Source: an uncultured Clostridium sp. (GTDB lineage: Bacteria > Bacillota_A > Clostridia > Lachnospirales > Lachnospiraceae). Taken from it: a stretch of DNA of 5,234 nucleotides. The notes under the pieces were generated by a model. The model had not been told where the DNA came from. It did no database searches and worked only from the letters and a program-made list of their open reading frames with translations. The stretch is from positions 1-5,234 of the forward strand of contig CAMWKN010000169.1 in NCBI GenBank assembly GCA_947174825.1, in the 5' to 3' direction. Both the position numbers and the translations under genes were made by a program. Positions 1-5,234 of this stretch are shown piece after piece. How positions within the stretch are numbered: the stretch's first letter is position 1; every line of letters starts with the position of its first letter.

Positions 1-52
1 CGCTGGACCCTCGCCTTGGCAAGGCGATACTCCACCACTGAGCCACTCGTGC
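1..52 (-). tRNA. tRNA-Gly (anticodon GCC), 3' part beyond the window edge
   Basis: Read on the minus strand from 52 to 1, the sequence folds as the 5' two thirds of a glycine tRNA. The 5' acceptor strand is GCACGAG (52-46), followed by TG. The D stem GCTC (43-40) pairs with GAGT (32-29) around an AGTGGTG loop. The anticodon stem TCGCC (27-23) pairs with GGCGA (15-11) around the loop TTGCCAA, which places anticodon GCC at 20-18. The variable region GGGTC follows, then the T-stem 5' strand CAGCG, which ends at base 1. The T loop, 3' acceptor strand and CCA end lie outside the window. The anticodon reads GGC and GGU codons. A strong promoter and a short leader lie directly upstream, so this tRNA is probably first in its own transcript. 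The expected 3' acceptor strand (CTCGTGC) cannot be checked here. Confidence 0.95.
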
Positions 53-55
53 AAA

Positions 56-89
56 ACTCATCGTGCAGGCTTTCGCAAGCACAATGAGT
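56..89 (-). repeat. Imperfect inverted repeat / leader hairpin upstream of tRNA-Gly
   Basis: On the minus strand, GTGC TT GC GAAA GC CT GCAC (82-63) can form a hairpin of 4 + 2 base pairs, with two pyrimidine mismatches and a GAAA (GNRA-type) tetraloop. At the DNA level the symmetry extends outwards to ACTCAT (89-84) and ATGAGT (61-56). The outer left arm lies in the promoter discriminator, so it would probably be absent from the transcript if the start is near 82. The inner hairpin would then sit at the very 5' end of the pre-tRNA. The 3' arm carries TGCACGA (67-61), which recurs at 53-47 across the 5' end of the tRNA. The function is unknown; it may protect or fold the leader before RNase P cleavage. 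Confidence 0.6.
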
Positions 90-144
90 ATTCTACATGA
101 TTCTGTTATTCTTGTCAACTATTTTTTTGCTTTTTATCGTTTTT
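90..144 (-). promoter_or_regulatory. Strong sigma-A promoter with UP-like A-tracts for tRNA-Gly
   Basis: On the minus strand a perfect -35 box TTGACA (118-113) is followed by exactly 17 bp and a -10 box TAGAAT (95-90, five of six consensus bases). Directly upstream, at 121-144, are three A-tracts of 7, 5 and 5 bases (minus strand) spaced 8-9 bp apart. That is the position and composition of an UP element that contacts the RNA polymerase alpha subunit. This layout is typical of rRNA and tRNA promoters. The start would fall near 83-82, giving a leader of about 30 nt before the mature tRNA end at 52. The start site is inferred. Confidence 0.85.
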
Positions 145-162
145 GCAATACTTAAAAAAATA

Positions 163-834
163 CTACCTTCCACCTGGATGCGCATGCATATCACTATAAT
201 CTATTTCAATTACCCTTTTTGATGCATCATTGCAAAGCATGCATTTAAAATAAACAGAACGACCATCATCTATATAATCATATACAAGAATATAGTAATC
301 TTTTATTTCTTCATCATCTGCTAAAAGTTCATTTGCTTTACTTACGTCATATTTCTTTAGCCATTCATCATTAACATATTCCCTTTCCTTACCATTCGTA
401 TACAAACATAGCGTTTTTTCAGGGAAATTTCCAGCTAATGACCGCTCCCTATATCTTTCCAGGGCTTGGGTTCGCATCTTTTCATAATCTTCATCTGATA
501 AGGAAGTTCCATATCCTGCTATCTCAACAAAACTATCTATGCCCCAATAATACTTTATGCCCTTTGATGATTCTGGCAATTCCGAAACGAAGCTAGCGTG
601 CTCTGCTTTTTTACAAAATGAATCATAGCTAACAAAAAATGTTCTATGTCTGGGAACAACATCTTGCAAAAATACAGTCCAAATAGCCCATCCAAAAATA
701 AAAGCCAAACAAATTAGTATTGTTATTATAAATCGTTTAGAAATTCCAAACTTAGATCTTCCTTTTTTGTGGAACAAAAGGATAATCAAAAATACTAATA
801 TTATTTTTAAAATTATAGTAGAAATTCTAAACAT
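163..834 (-). CDS. Putative two-helix membrane protein of unknown family (223 aa)
   Basis: I do not recognise this protein. Two hydrophobic segments are clear, at about residues 4-21 and 35-56. They are separated by a basic loop (about 22-34, rich in Lys and Arg) that should face the cytoplasm, so the soluble domain at 57-223 is predicted to lie outside the membrane. That domain is rich in charged and aromatic residues. It contains Cys74, Cys143 and a C-x-x-C pair (198 and 201), and ends with an unusual His/Gly tail (HAHPGGR). No enzyme motif is visible. The ATG at 834 is chosen because AAAAAAGG (848-841) lies 6 nt upstream and the hydrophobic segment follows at once. The gene starts 51 bp after the purL stop with no terminator between, so co-transcription is possible. 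It is clearly more AT-rich, with more A/T-ending codons, than purL. This suggests a faster-evolving or acquired gene beside a tRNA. The gene call is likely; the function is unknown. Confidence 0.75.
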   Translation of the reverse strand: MFRISTIILKIILVFLIILLFHKKGRSKFGISKRFIITILICLAFIFGWAIWTVFLQDVVPRHRTFFVSYDSFCKKAEHASFVSELPESSKGIKYYWGIDSFVEIAGYGTSLSDEDYEKMRTQALERYRERSLAGNFPEKTLCLYTNGKEREYVNDEWLKKYDVSKANELLADDEEIKDYYILVYDYIDDGRSVYFKCMLCNDASKRVIEIDYSDMHAHPGGR

Positions 835-848
835 AAAATACCTTTTTT
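835..848 (-). promoter_or_regulatory. Ribosome binding site of the 223-aa membrane protein gene
   Basis: AAAAAAGG (848-841 on the minus strand) precedes ATG 834 with a 6-nt spacer TATTTT. It is a moderate, A-rich site, but it is correctly spaced and supports this start codon. I see no convincing dedicated promoter in the 51 bp between the purL stop and this gene. Confidence 0.55.
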
Positions 849-885
849 ATCTGCGTTTTGATTGGAATGATTCGTATTTATGGAC

Positions 886-3800
886 CTATTTATAATATGC
901 CACACCGGATTCAAAAATATGCTGGTTCTGATCGCCATAAATATTGATCGCCACACCATGACCGATACGCTCGGAATGTGCCATCTTGCCCAGAACACGT
1001 CCATCCGGACTGGTAATTCCCTCAATCGCCGCATAGGAGCCATTTGGATTATAATCTTCATCCATGGTTGGATTTCCTGCCAGATCCACATAACGGGTAG
1101 CCACCTGACCATTCTCAAACAACTGACGGATCACTGCATCACTTGCCACAAAACGTCCCTCACCATGAGATGCCGGAATAGAGTATACTCCACCCAGTTC
1201 TGCTTTCTGCAGCCATGGCGACTTGTTGGTTACCACCTTGGTATAAACAGACTTGGAAATATGTCGTCCAATGCTATTGGTGGTCAATGTTGGTGCATCT
1301 GCTGATTGTGGACGGATTTCTCCATATGGAACCAGTCCCAGTTTAATCAACGCCTGGAAACCGTTACAGATTCCCAATGCCAGTCCATCCCGTTTCTGCA
1401 GCAGATCATTTACCGCTTCCATAATCTTTGGATTCCGGAAAATAGAGGCAATAAATTTTGCAGAACCATCCGGCTCATCACCGGCACTGACACCGCCGTA
1501 GAACATCAGGATCTGAGACTGACGGATCGCCTGTTCAAAAGCATCCACCGACTCTACAATCTGTGCTTCGTTCATATTCTGAAAGACAACAGTCTGCACT
1601 TCTGCACCAGCTTCCTCAAATGCCTTTGCGGTATCATATTCACAGTTAGTTCCTGGAAATACTGGTATAAATACCTTCGGTCTGGCGATTTTGTTCTGTG
1701 CAGTATATACTGTTCCACTGTCAAAGAGATCGTCCTGCAATGCTTCCTGTGCCACACCGGAACGCGTAGCAAATACACTTTCCAGAGTACCCGTCCATGC
1801 CTGCAACGCTTCCTGCATGGAAATAACCACATTGCCAATCACAAAATTCGGCTGTTCTGTTACCATACCGATCTGTGTATATTCTGCTGTCAGCTGATCC
1901 AGCTTGTCTGAAGGCACTTCCGCAATAATAGAACCATAGTCTTTCGCAAACAAACTCTCTACAGACAGACCATCATCCATAATCACGCCAAGCCCATTAC
2001 CAAATGCCATTTTGCTGACTGCTTCACAGATACCACCCATCTCCACTGCATAAGCAGATACAATGGTTCCAGCATGGATCATGTCAGTAATTTTTGCATA
2101 TAACGCCATAACCTGGCTATATACTGGAAGATCATATTGATCCCGTTCAATATCAAATTTAAGCAGAACATTTCCTTCCTGTTTTAACTCCGGAGAAATG
2201 ATATCCGGCAAAGTTGCCAGATCAACGGCAAAGGAACAAAGCGTTGGCGGTACATCAATGTCATTAAAAGTACCGGACATGCTGTCCTTACCTCCAATGG
2301 AAGGCAGTCCCAACTGAATCTGTGCTTCATAGGCACCTAATAGAGCTGCCATCGGTTCTCCCCATCGTTTCGGATCAGTATCCAGACGTCGGAAATATTC
2401 CTGGAAGGTAAAGCGGATTTTTGAAAAATCTCCACCAGCTGCCACGATTTTTGCAACAGAATTAATCACAGCATATACGGAACCATGATACGGGCTCCAG
2501 CTGGAAAGATACGGATCCAGACCGTAACTCATCATGGTCACGGTATCGCATTTTCCAGACAATACCGGAAGCTTTGCCACCATGGACTGGGTTGGTGTCA
2601 GCTGATATTTTCCACCATATGGCATATAGACGCTGGCAGCACCAATGGAACTATCAAACATCTCCACTAAGCCCTTCTGGGAACATACATTGAGATCCCG
2701 CAGGGTATCTAACCATGCACTGCGGATATCACGGACTTCCTTTTGCTGCTGCAGATAATTCTCCTGCTCTTTTGGCATCGTTACTACTACATCTGTCTCC
2801 TGATGGGCACCATTGGTATCCAGAAAAGCACGGGAAATATTTACGATAACCTTGCCTCTCCAAGTCAGAACCAGTCTTGGTTCTTCCGTAACCTCTGCCA
2901 CAACCACTGCTTCCAGATTTTCTTCTTCGGCATAATTTAACATTCTGTCCACATCAGCAGGAGCTACCACTACTGCCATCCGTTCCTGTGATTCTGAAAT
3001 TGCCAGTTCTGTGCCATCCAGACCGGCATATTTCTTCGGTACCTTGTCCAGATCCACCTGTAGTCCATCTGCCAACTCACCAATTGCCACAGAAACACCA
3101 CCAGCACCAAAGTCATTACATTTCTTGATAATGGAACTGACTTCCTCTCGACGGAACAGACGCTGAATCTTACGCTCTGTCGGCGGATTACCCTTTTGCA
3201 CCTCAGCACCACAAACATTAATGGACTGGGTAGTATGTGCTTTGGAAGAGCCTGTCGCTCCACCGATACCGTCTCTTCCGGTGCGACCACCCAAAAGGAT
3301 AATCTTATCACCGGGATCACTATTTTCACGAATCACATTGCGGCGTGGCGCAGCACCCATAACCGCACCAATCTCCATACGCTTGGCAACATAATTCGGA
3401 TGATATACTTCATGTACCAGACCGGTGGCAAGACCAATCTGATTTCCATAGGAACTGTATCCCTGTGCCGCCCCGGTTACAATCTTGCGCTGTGGCAGCT
3501 TACCGGATAAAGTTTCCTCCATGGACACGGTTGGATCTGCCGCTCCGGTTACACGCATCGCCTGATAAACATAACCACGCCCTGACAGCGGATCACGGAT
3601 TGCTCCTCCCAGACAGGTAGCGGCACCACCAAATGGCTCAATCTCTGTTGGATGGTTATGGGTCTCGTTTTTGAAGAATACCAGCCATTCCTCCTCTTTC
3701 CCATCAATTTCTACCGGAACAATAATGGAGCAGGCATTGATTTCATCCGAAACTTCCATATCCTCTAACTTGCCCTCAGCTTTTAACTTTTTCATTGCCA

Positions 3801-4641
3801 AAAGAGCAATGTCCATCAAGGATACAAACTTGTCCGGACGGTTCTGGTATAAGTCCTCTCTGGCTTCCAGATAGGACTCATATGACTGCTCAATCGGCGT
3901 TTTATAATATCCGTCTTCAAAACTGACATTCTTTAATTCCGTCAAAAAGGTGGTATGACGGCAATGATCAGACCAATAAGTATCCAATACCCGAATTTCT
4001 GTGACGGAAGGATCTCTCTTTTCTTCGGATGCAAAGTACTTTTGAATATGCAGAAAATCTTGAAATGTCATAGCCAGATTTAAGGAATCATACAAATTCT
4101 TCAGCTCTGACTCCGGCATATTCTGAAAACCGTCGAACAGAGCCACCTCTGCCGGTTCCTCAAATTGCTGTACCAATGTCTCCGGCTTATGTTCATCGGT
4201 TTCCCGGGAATCCACCGGATTGATACAATAATTTTTTAAGCGGACGATCTCATCTTCTGTAAAACTGCCCTCAAAAACATAGGTGGTAGCGGAACGGATG
4301 ATGGGTTCCTCTGTCTCATTCAACAGCTTAACGCACTGCTCTGCAGAATCTGCTCTCTGGTCATACTGTCCTGGCAGATATTCCACGGAAAAGACCAGAG
4401 AATCCTCAGCTACATCAATGGTTTCCTCATAATATTCATCTACCGGTGGCTCTGAAAACACCACACCGATTGCCTGTCCATAGGTCTCTTCACTGAGATT
4501 TTCAATATCATAGCGAATCAAAACCCGAACTTTCTGTAATGCTGTAATTCCCAGATAACGCCGCACCTCTTCTAGCAGTTCTTTTGCACGGACTGCATAA
4601 GGTTCTTTTTTCTCCACATAAATTCTCTTGACATTTCCCAT
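886..4641 (-). CDS. purL: Phosphoribosylformylglycinamidine synthase (FGAM synthase), long fused form
   Basis: PurL converts FGAR, glutamine and ATP to FGAM, the fourth step of de novo IMP synthesis, in the cytoplasm. This is the single-chain form of about 1250 residues, which fuses the roles of the separate PurS, small PurL and PurQ proteins. Numbering from the chosen start: an N-terminal PurS-like domain (about 1-150); a linker with SDHCRH around 225-229; the first synthetase half with ETHNHP at 326-331 and a Gly-rich GRDGIGGATG motif around 456-465; the second half with GGKDSMS at about 783-789; and a class I-type glutaminase domain from about 990. The glutaminase has FPGTNCE (Cys1000), GGVSAGDEPDGS (from 1049), nucleophile Cys1092 in GICNGFQ, and His1159/Glu1161 in SHGEGRF. 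All catalytic residues are present and there is no frameshift. ATG 4641 is preferred because GGAG lies 6 nt upstream and the MGNV start fits the family. An in-frame ATG at 4653 would add four residues. No other pur gene is visible nearby. Confidence 0.97.
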   Translation of the reverse strand: MGNVKRIYVEKKEPYAVRAKELLEEVRRYLGITALQKVRVLIRYDIENLSEETYGQAIGVVFSEPPVDEYYEETIDVAEDSLVFSVEYLPGQYDQRADSAEQCVKLLNETEEPIIRSATTYVFEGSFTEDEIVRLKNYCINPVDSRETDEHKPETLVQQFEEPAEVALFDGFQNMPESELKNLYDSLNLAMTFQDFLHIQKYFASEEKRDPSVTEIRVLDTYWSDHCRHTTFLTELKNVSFEDGYYKTPIEQSYESYLEAREDLYQNRPDKFVSLMDIALLAMKKLKAEGKLEDMEVSDEINACSIIVPVEIDGKEEEWLVFFKNETHNHPTEIEPFGGAATCLGGAIRDPLSGRGYVYQAMRVTGAADPTVSMEETLSGKLPQRKIVTGAAQGYSSYGNQIGLATGLVHEVYHPNYVAKRMEIGAVMGAAPRRNVIRENSDPGDKIILLGGRTGRDGIGGATGSSKAHTTQSINVCGAEVQKGNPPTERKIQRLFRREEVSSIIKKCNDFGAGGVSVAIGELADGLQVDLDKVPKKYAGLDGTELAISESQERMAVVVAPADVDRMLNYAEEENLEAVVVAEVTEEPRLVLTWRGKVIVNISRAFLDTNGAHQETDVVVTMPKEQENYLQQQKEVRDIRSAWLDTLRDLNVCSQKGLVEMFDSSIGAASVYMPYGGKYQLTPTQSMVAKLPVLSGKCDTVTMMSYGLDPYLSSWSPYHGSVYAVINSVAKIVAAGGDFSKIRFTFQEYFRRLDTDPKRWGEPMAALLGAYEAQIQLGLPSIGGKDSMSGTFNDIDVPPTLCSFAVDLATLPDIISPELKQEGNVLLKFDIERDQYDLPVYSQVMALYAKITDMIHAGTIVSAYAVEMGGICEAVSKMAFGNGLGVIMDDGLSVESLFAKDYGSIIAEVPSDKLDQLTAEYTQIGMVTEQPNFVIGNVVISMQEALQAWTGTLESVFATRSGVAQEALQDDLFDSGTVYTAQNKIARPKVFIPVFPGTNCEYDTAKAFEEAGAEVQTVVFQNMNEAQIVESVDAFEQAIRQSQILMFYGGVSAGDEPDGSAKFIASIFRNPKIMEAVNDLLQKRDGLALGICNGFQALIKLGLVPYGEIRPQSADAPTLTTNSIGRHISKSVYTKVVTNKSPWLQKAELGGVYSIPASHGEGRFVASDAVIRQLFENGQVATRYVDLAGNPTMDEDYNPNGSYAAIEGITSPDGRVLGKMAHSERIGHGVAINIYGDQNQHIFESGVAYYK

Positions 4642-4651
4642 AGTAATCTCC
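4642..4651 (-). promoter_or_regulatory. Ribosome binding site that selects the purL start
   Basis: GGAG (4651-4648 on the minus strand) lies 6 nt before ATG 4641, with spacer ATTACT. It overlaps the alternative upstream ATG at 4653-4651. That ATG has only AAGGG (4662-4658) followed by 4 nt, and it would leave an mRNA leader of only about 14 nt from the predicted promoter. The internal site therefore favours the shorter 1251-residue protein. Confidence 0.6.
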
Positions 4652-4673
4652 ATTCTGCCCTTGGCTTCCGACC

Positions 4674-4702
4674 ATCTTATTCACGCATATGCAACGAGTC
4701 AA
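4674..4702 (-). promoter_or_regulatory. Predicted sigma-A promoter of purL
   Basis: On the minus strand TTGACT (4702-4697, five of six consensus bases) is followed by exactly 17 bp and TAAGAT (4679-4674, four of six). The predicted start near 4667 gives a short leader of about 26 nt to ATG 4641. That is too short for a riboswitch or attenuator, so any purine control would have to act at the promoter. The -35 box lies inside one arm of the 8-bp inverted repeat at 4697-4730. This is a prediction from motif and spacing only. Confidence 0.6.
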
Positions 4703-4730
4703 ATGCAAGCTTGCTGCAGGGTATTTGACT
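4697..4730. repeat. Perfect 8-bp inverted repeat between the foldase-like gene and purL
   Basis: AGTCAAAT (4697-4704) and ATTTGACT (4723-4730) are perfect inverted arms separated by 18 bp. The 18-bp centre contains a second palindrome, GCAAGCTTGC (4705-4714). On the minus strand the first arm reached touches the last base of the TAA stop of the upstream gene, and the second carries the purL -35 box. As RNA it can form a stem of 8 to 11 pairs, but no U-run follows (next bases CGTTGCATATG), so it is not a standard intrinsic terminator. It could be an operator for a dimeric regulator, or a 3'-end stabilising hairpin. It does not resemble the Bacillus PurBox core (CCGAAC). Confidence 0.65.
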
Positions 4731-5234
4731 TACTGATCCTCACTTGTTGCCTCGGAAGAGTCACTTTCTGCCATCTTGGCAAGATCATCTGCTGTAACAA
4801 TACCAGTTGTAACCGTTCCAATGGTAACATCGTTCCACACAGAATCATACACTTTGATTTTATAATTTTTCATAGCTTCATCTAACCAACCATAATATGC
4901 GGTATTCTTAGCATTCTCAATGGCTGTGTCGCATGCTTCATCATAGCTCTTGGTGGAATTGTTATCAATCATTTTGACAACCATATAATAACCGGTGCTT
5001 TCATCCTTAATCACACCAGAAATTTCATCCTTTTCCATCGCCTTCACTTTTTTGAGGTTATCCTCTGATAAATACTGGGACCAGCCATCTTTTTCTGTAA
5101 AACTGTCAGTCTCATATTCAATCTTTGAATTCGCCTCATCAGCCACTAATTTGGTAAAATCATCGGCTTTCTTTGCCTTTTTCGCCAGATCTTTTAATTC
5201 CTTTTCTAATTTGCTGATTTCTTCATCCGTATAG
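4730..5234 (-). CDS. PpiC/PrsA-like peptidyl-prolyl isomerase family protein, C-terminal part (5' end beyond the window)
   Basis: The frame is open from the window edge to the TAA at 4732-4730, giving 167 visible residues. The internal GTG at 5146 is not a credible start because the frame continues upstream without a stop. The visible part begins with a Lys/Glu/Leu-rich, probably helical stretch (DEEISKLEKELKDLAKKAKK). This runs into a parvulin-like segment: ADDFTKLVADEAN, then DGWSQYLSED, KAMEKDEISGVIKDESTGYYMVVKM, and a helical/C-terminal tail ending EATSEDQ. The order 'residue-rich helix, DGW block, EISGVI, GYYxVVK' matches the end of parvulin domains (EIS-P-V, GYHIIKV) seen in PrsA and SurA. 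Such proteins act as extracytoplasmic folding helpers, usually as lipoproteins or with one membrane anchor; that part is outside the window. The His of the usual GYHI motif is Tyr here, so catalytic activity is doubtful. The family call is by motif resemblance. Confidence 0.7.
   Translation of the reverse strand, partial: YTDEEISKLEKELKDLAKKAKKADDFTKLVADEANSKIEYETDSFTEKDGWSQYLSEDNLKKVKAMEKDEISGVIKDESTGYYMVVKMIDNNSTKSYDEACDTAIENAKNTAYYGWLDEAMKNYKIKVYDSVWNDVTIGTVTTGIVTADDLAKMAESDSSEATSEDQ

Noticed and set aside
145..165. Run of seven T (minus strand, 160-154) just after the stop of the membrane protein gene, as a possible terminator
   Set aside because: No stable hairpin precedes the run. The coding end before it (CCAGGTGG) cannot form a stem with an adequate loop.
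178..245. Repeated ATGCAT/GCATGC palindromes near the 3' end of the membrane protein gene
   Set aside because: They are short, fall in coding sequence with varied spacing, and do not form an ordered repeat or a CRISPR-like array.
892..897. TATTAT on the minus strand near the purL stop as a -10 box for the membrane protein gene
   Set aside because: At 16 to 18 bp upstream there is only AT-rich sequence with no resemblance to TTGACA, and no extended -10 TG is present in the right place.
813..1118. A 101-codon minus-strand frame spanning the end of purL and the start of the membrane protein gene
   Set aside because: It overlaps the purL C-terminus out of frame, is rich in Trp, Arg and Met in an unlikely pattern, and shows no domain.
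880..1911. Open frames on the plus strand opposite the 3' part of purL (for example 880-1305 and 1306-1911)
   Set aside because: They lie entirely antisense to a well-supported gene, have compositions typical of shadow frames (many Cys, His and Ile runs), and match no motif. I saw no convincing ribosome site for them.
2970..3329. A 119-codon minus-strand frame inside purL
   Set aside because: It overlaps the synthetase core of purL in another frame. The purL frame carries the conserved motifs across this stretch, so this is a shadow.
4697..4730. The inverted repeat as an intrinsic terminator of the foldase-like gene
   Set aside because: The stem is mostly A/T with a large loop, and it is followed by CGTTGCATATG rather than a U-run.

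Overview
The window looks like part of a low-to-mid GC Clostridia chromosome (Bacillota), most likely a Lachnospiraceae-type gut anaerobe. The evidence is a long single-chain PurL of clostridial type, a secreted foldase-like protein of the kind common in that family, purine-rich Shine-Dalgarno sites, and near-consensus sigma-A promoters. The genus cannot be fixed from this sequence alone. Everything recognisable lies on the minus strand, so transcription runs from right to left.

In transcription order: (1) 5234-4730 is the C-terminal 167 codons of a PpiC/PrsA-like protein whose start lies outside the window. (2) 4729-4642 is a short intergenic region with a perfect 8-bp inverted repeat. Its purL-proximal arm contains the -35 element of a promoter (TTGACT, 17 bp, TAAGAT) for the next gene. 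(3) 4641-886 is purL, the full-length fused FGAM synthase of purine biosynthesis, with synthetase and glutaminase motifs intact. (4) 834-163 is an AT-rich gene for a 223-residue protein with two membrane helices and no recognisable family, starting 51 bp after the purL stop. (5) 144-90 is a very strong stable-RNA-type promoter, followed by a small leader hairpin. (6) 52-1 is the 5' part of tRNA-Gly(GCC), cut by the window edge.

Functionally this is mostly ordinary housekeeping sequence. PurL makes formylglycinamidine ribonucleotide for IMP synthesis and here stands apart from other pur genes. The foldase-like protein is an envelope neighbour with no clear link to it. The membrane protein may be co-transcribed with purL because no terminator separates them, but its composition and position next to a tRNA would also fit an accessory gene. 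I found no strong evidence of a new multi-gene system. The points most worth a second look are the inverted repeat on the purL promoter, the acceptor-stem mimic in the tRNA leader, the unknown membrane protein, and the loss of a conserved parvulin histidine in the foldase-like protein.
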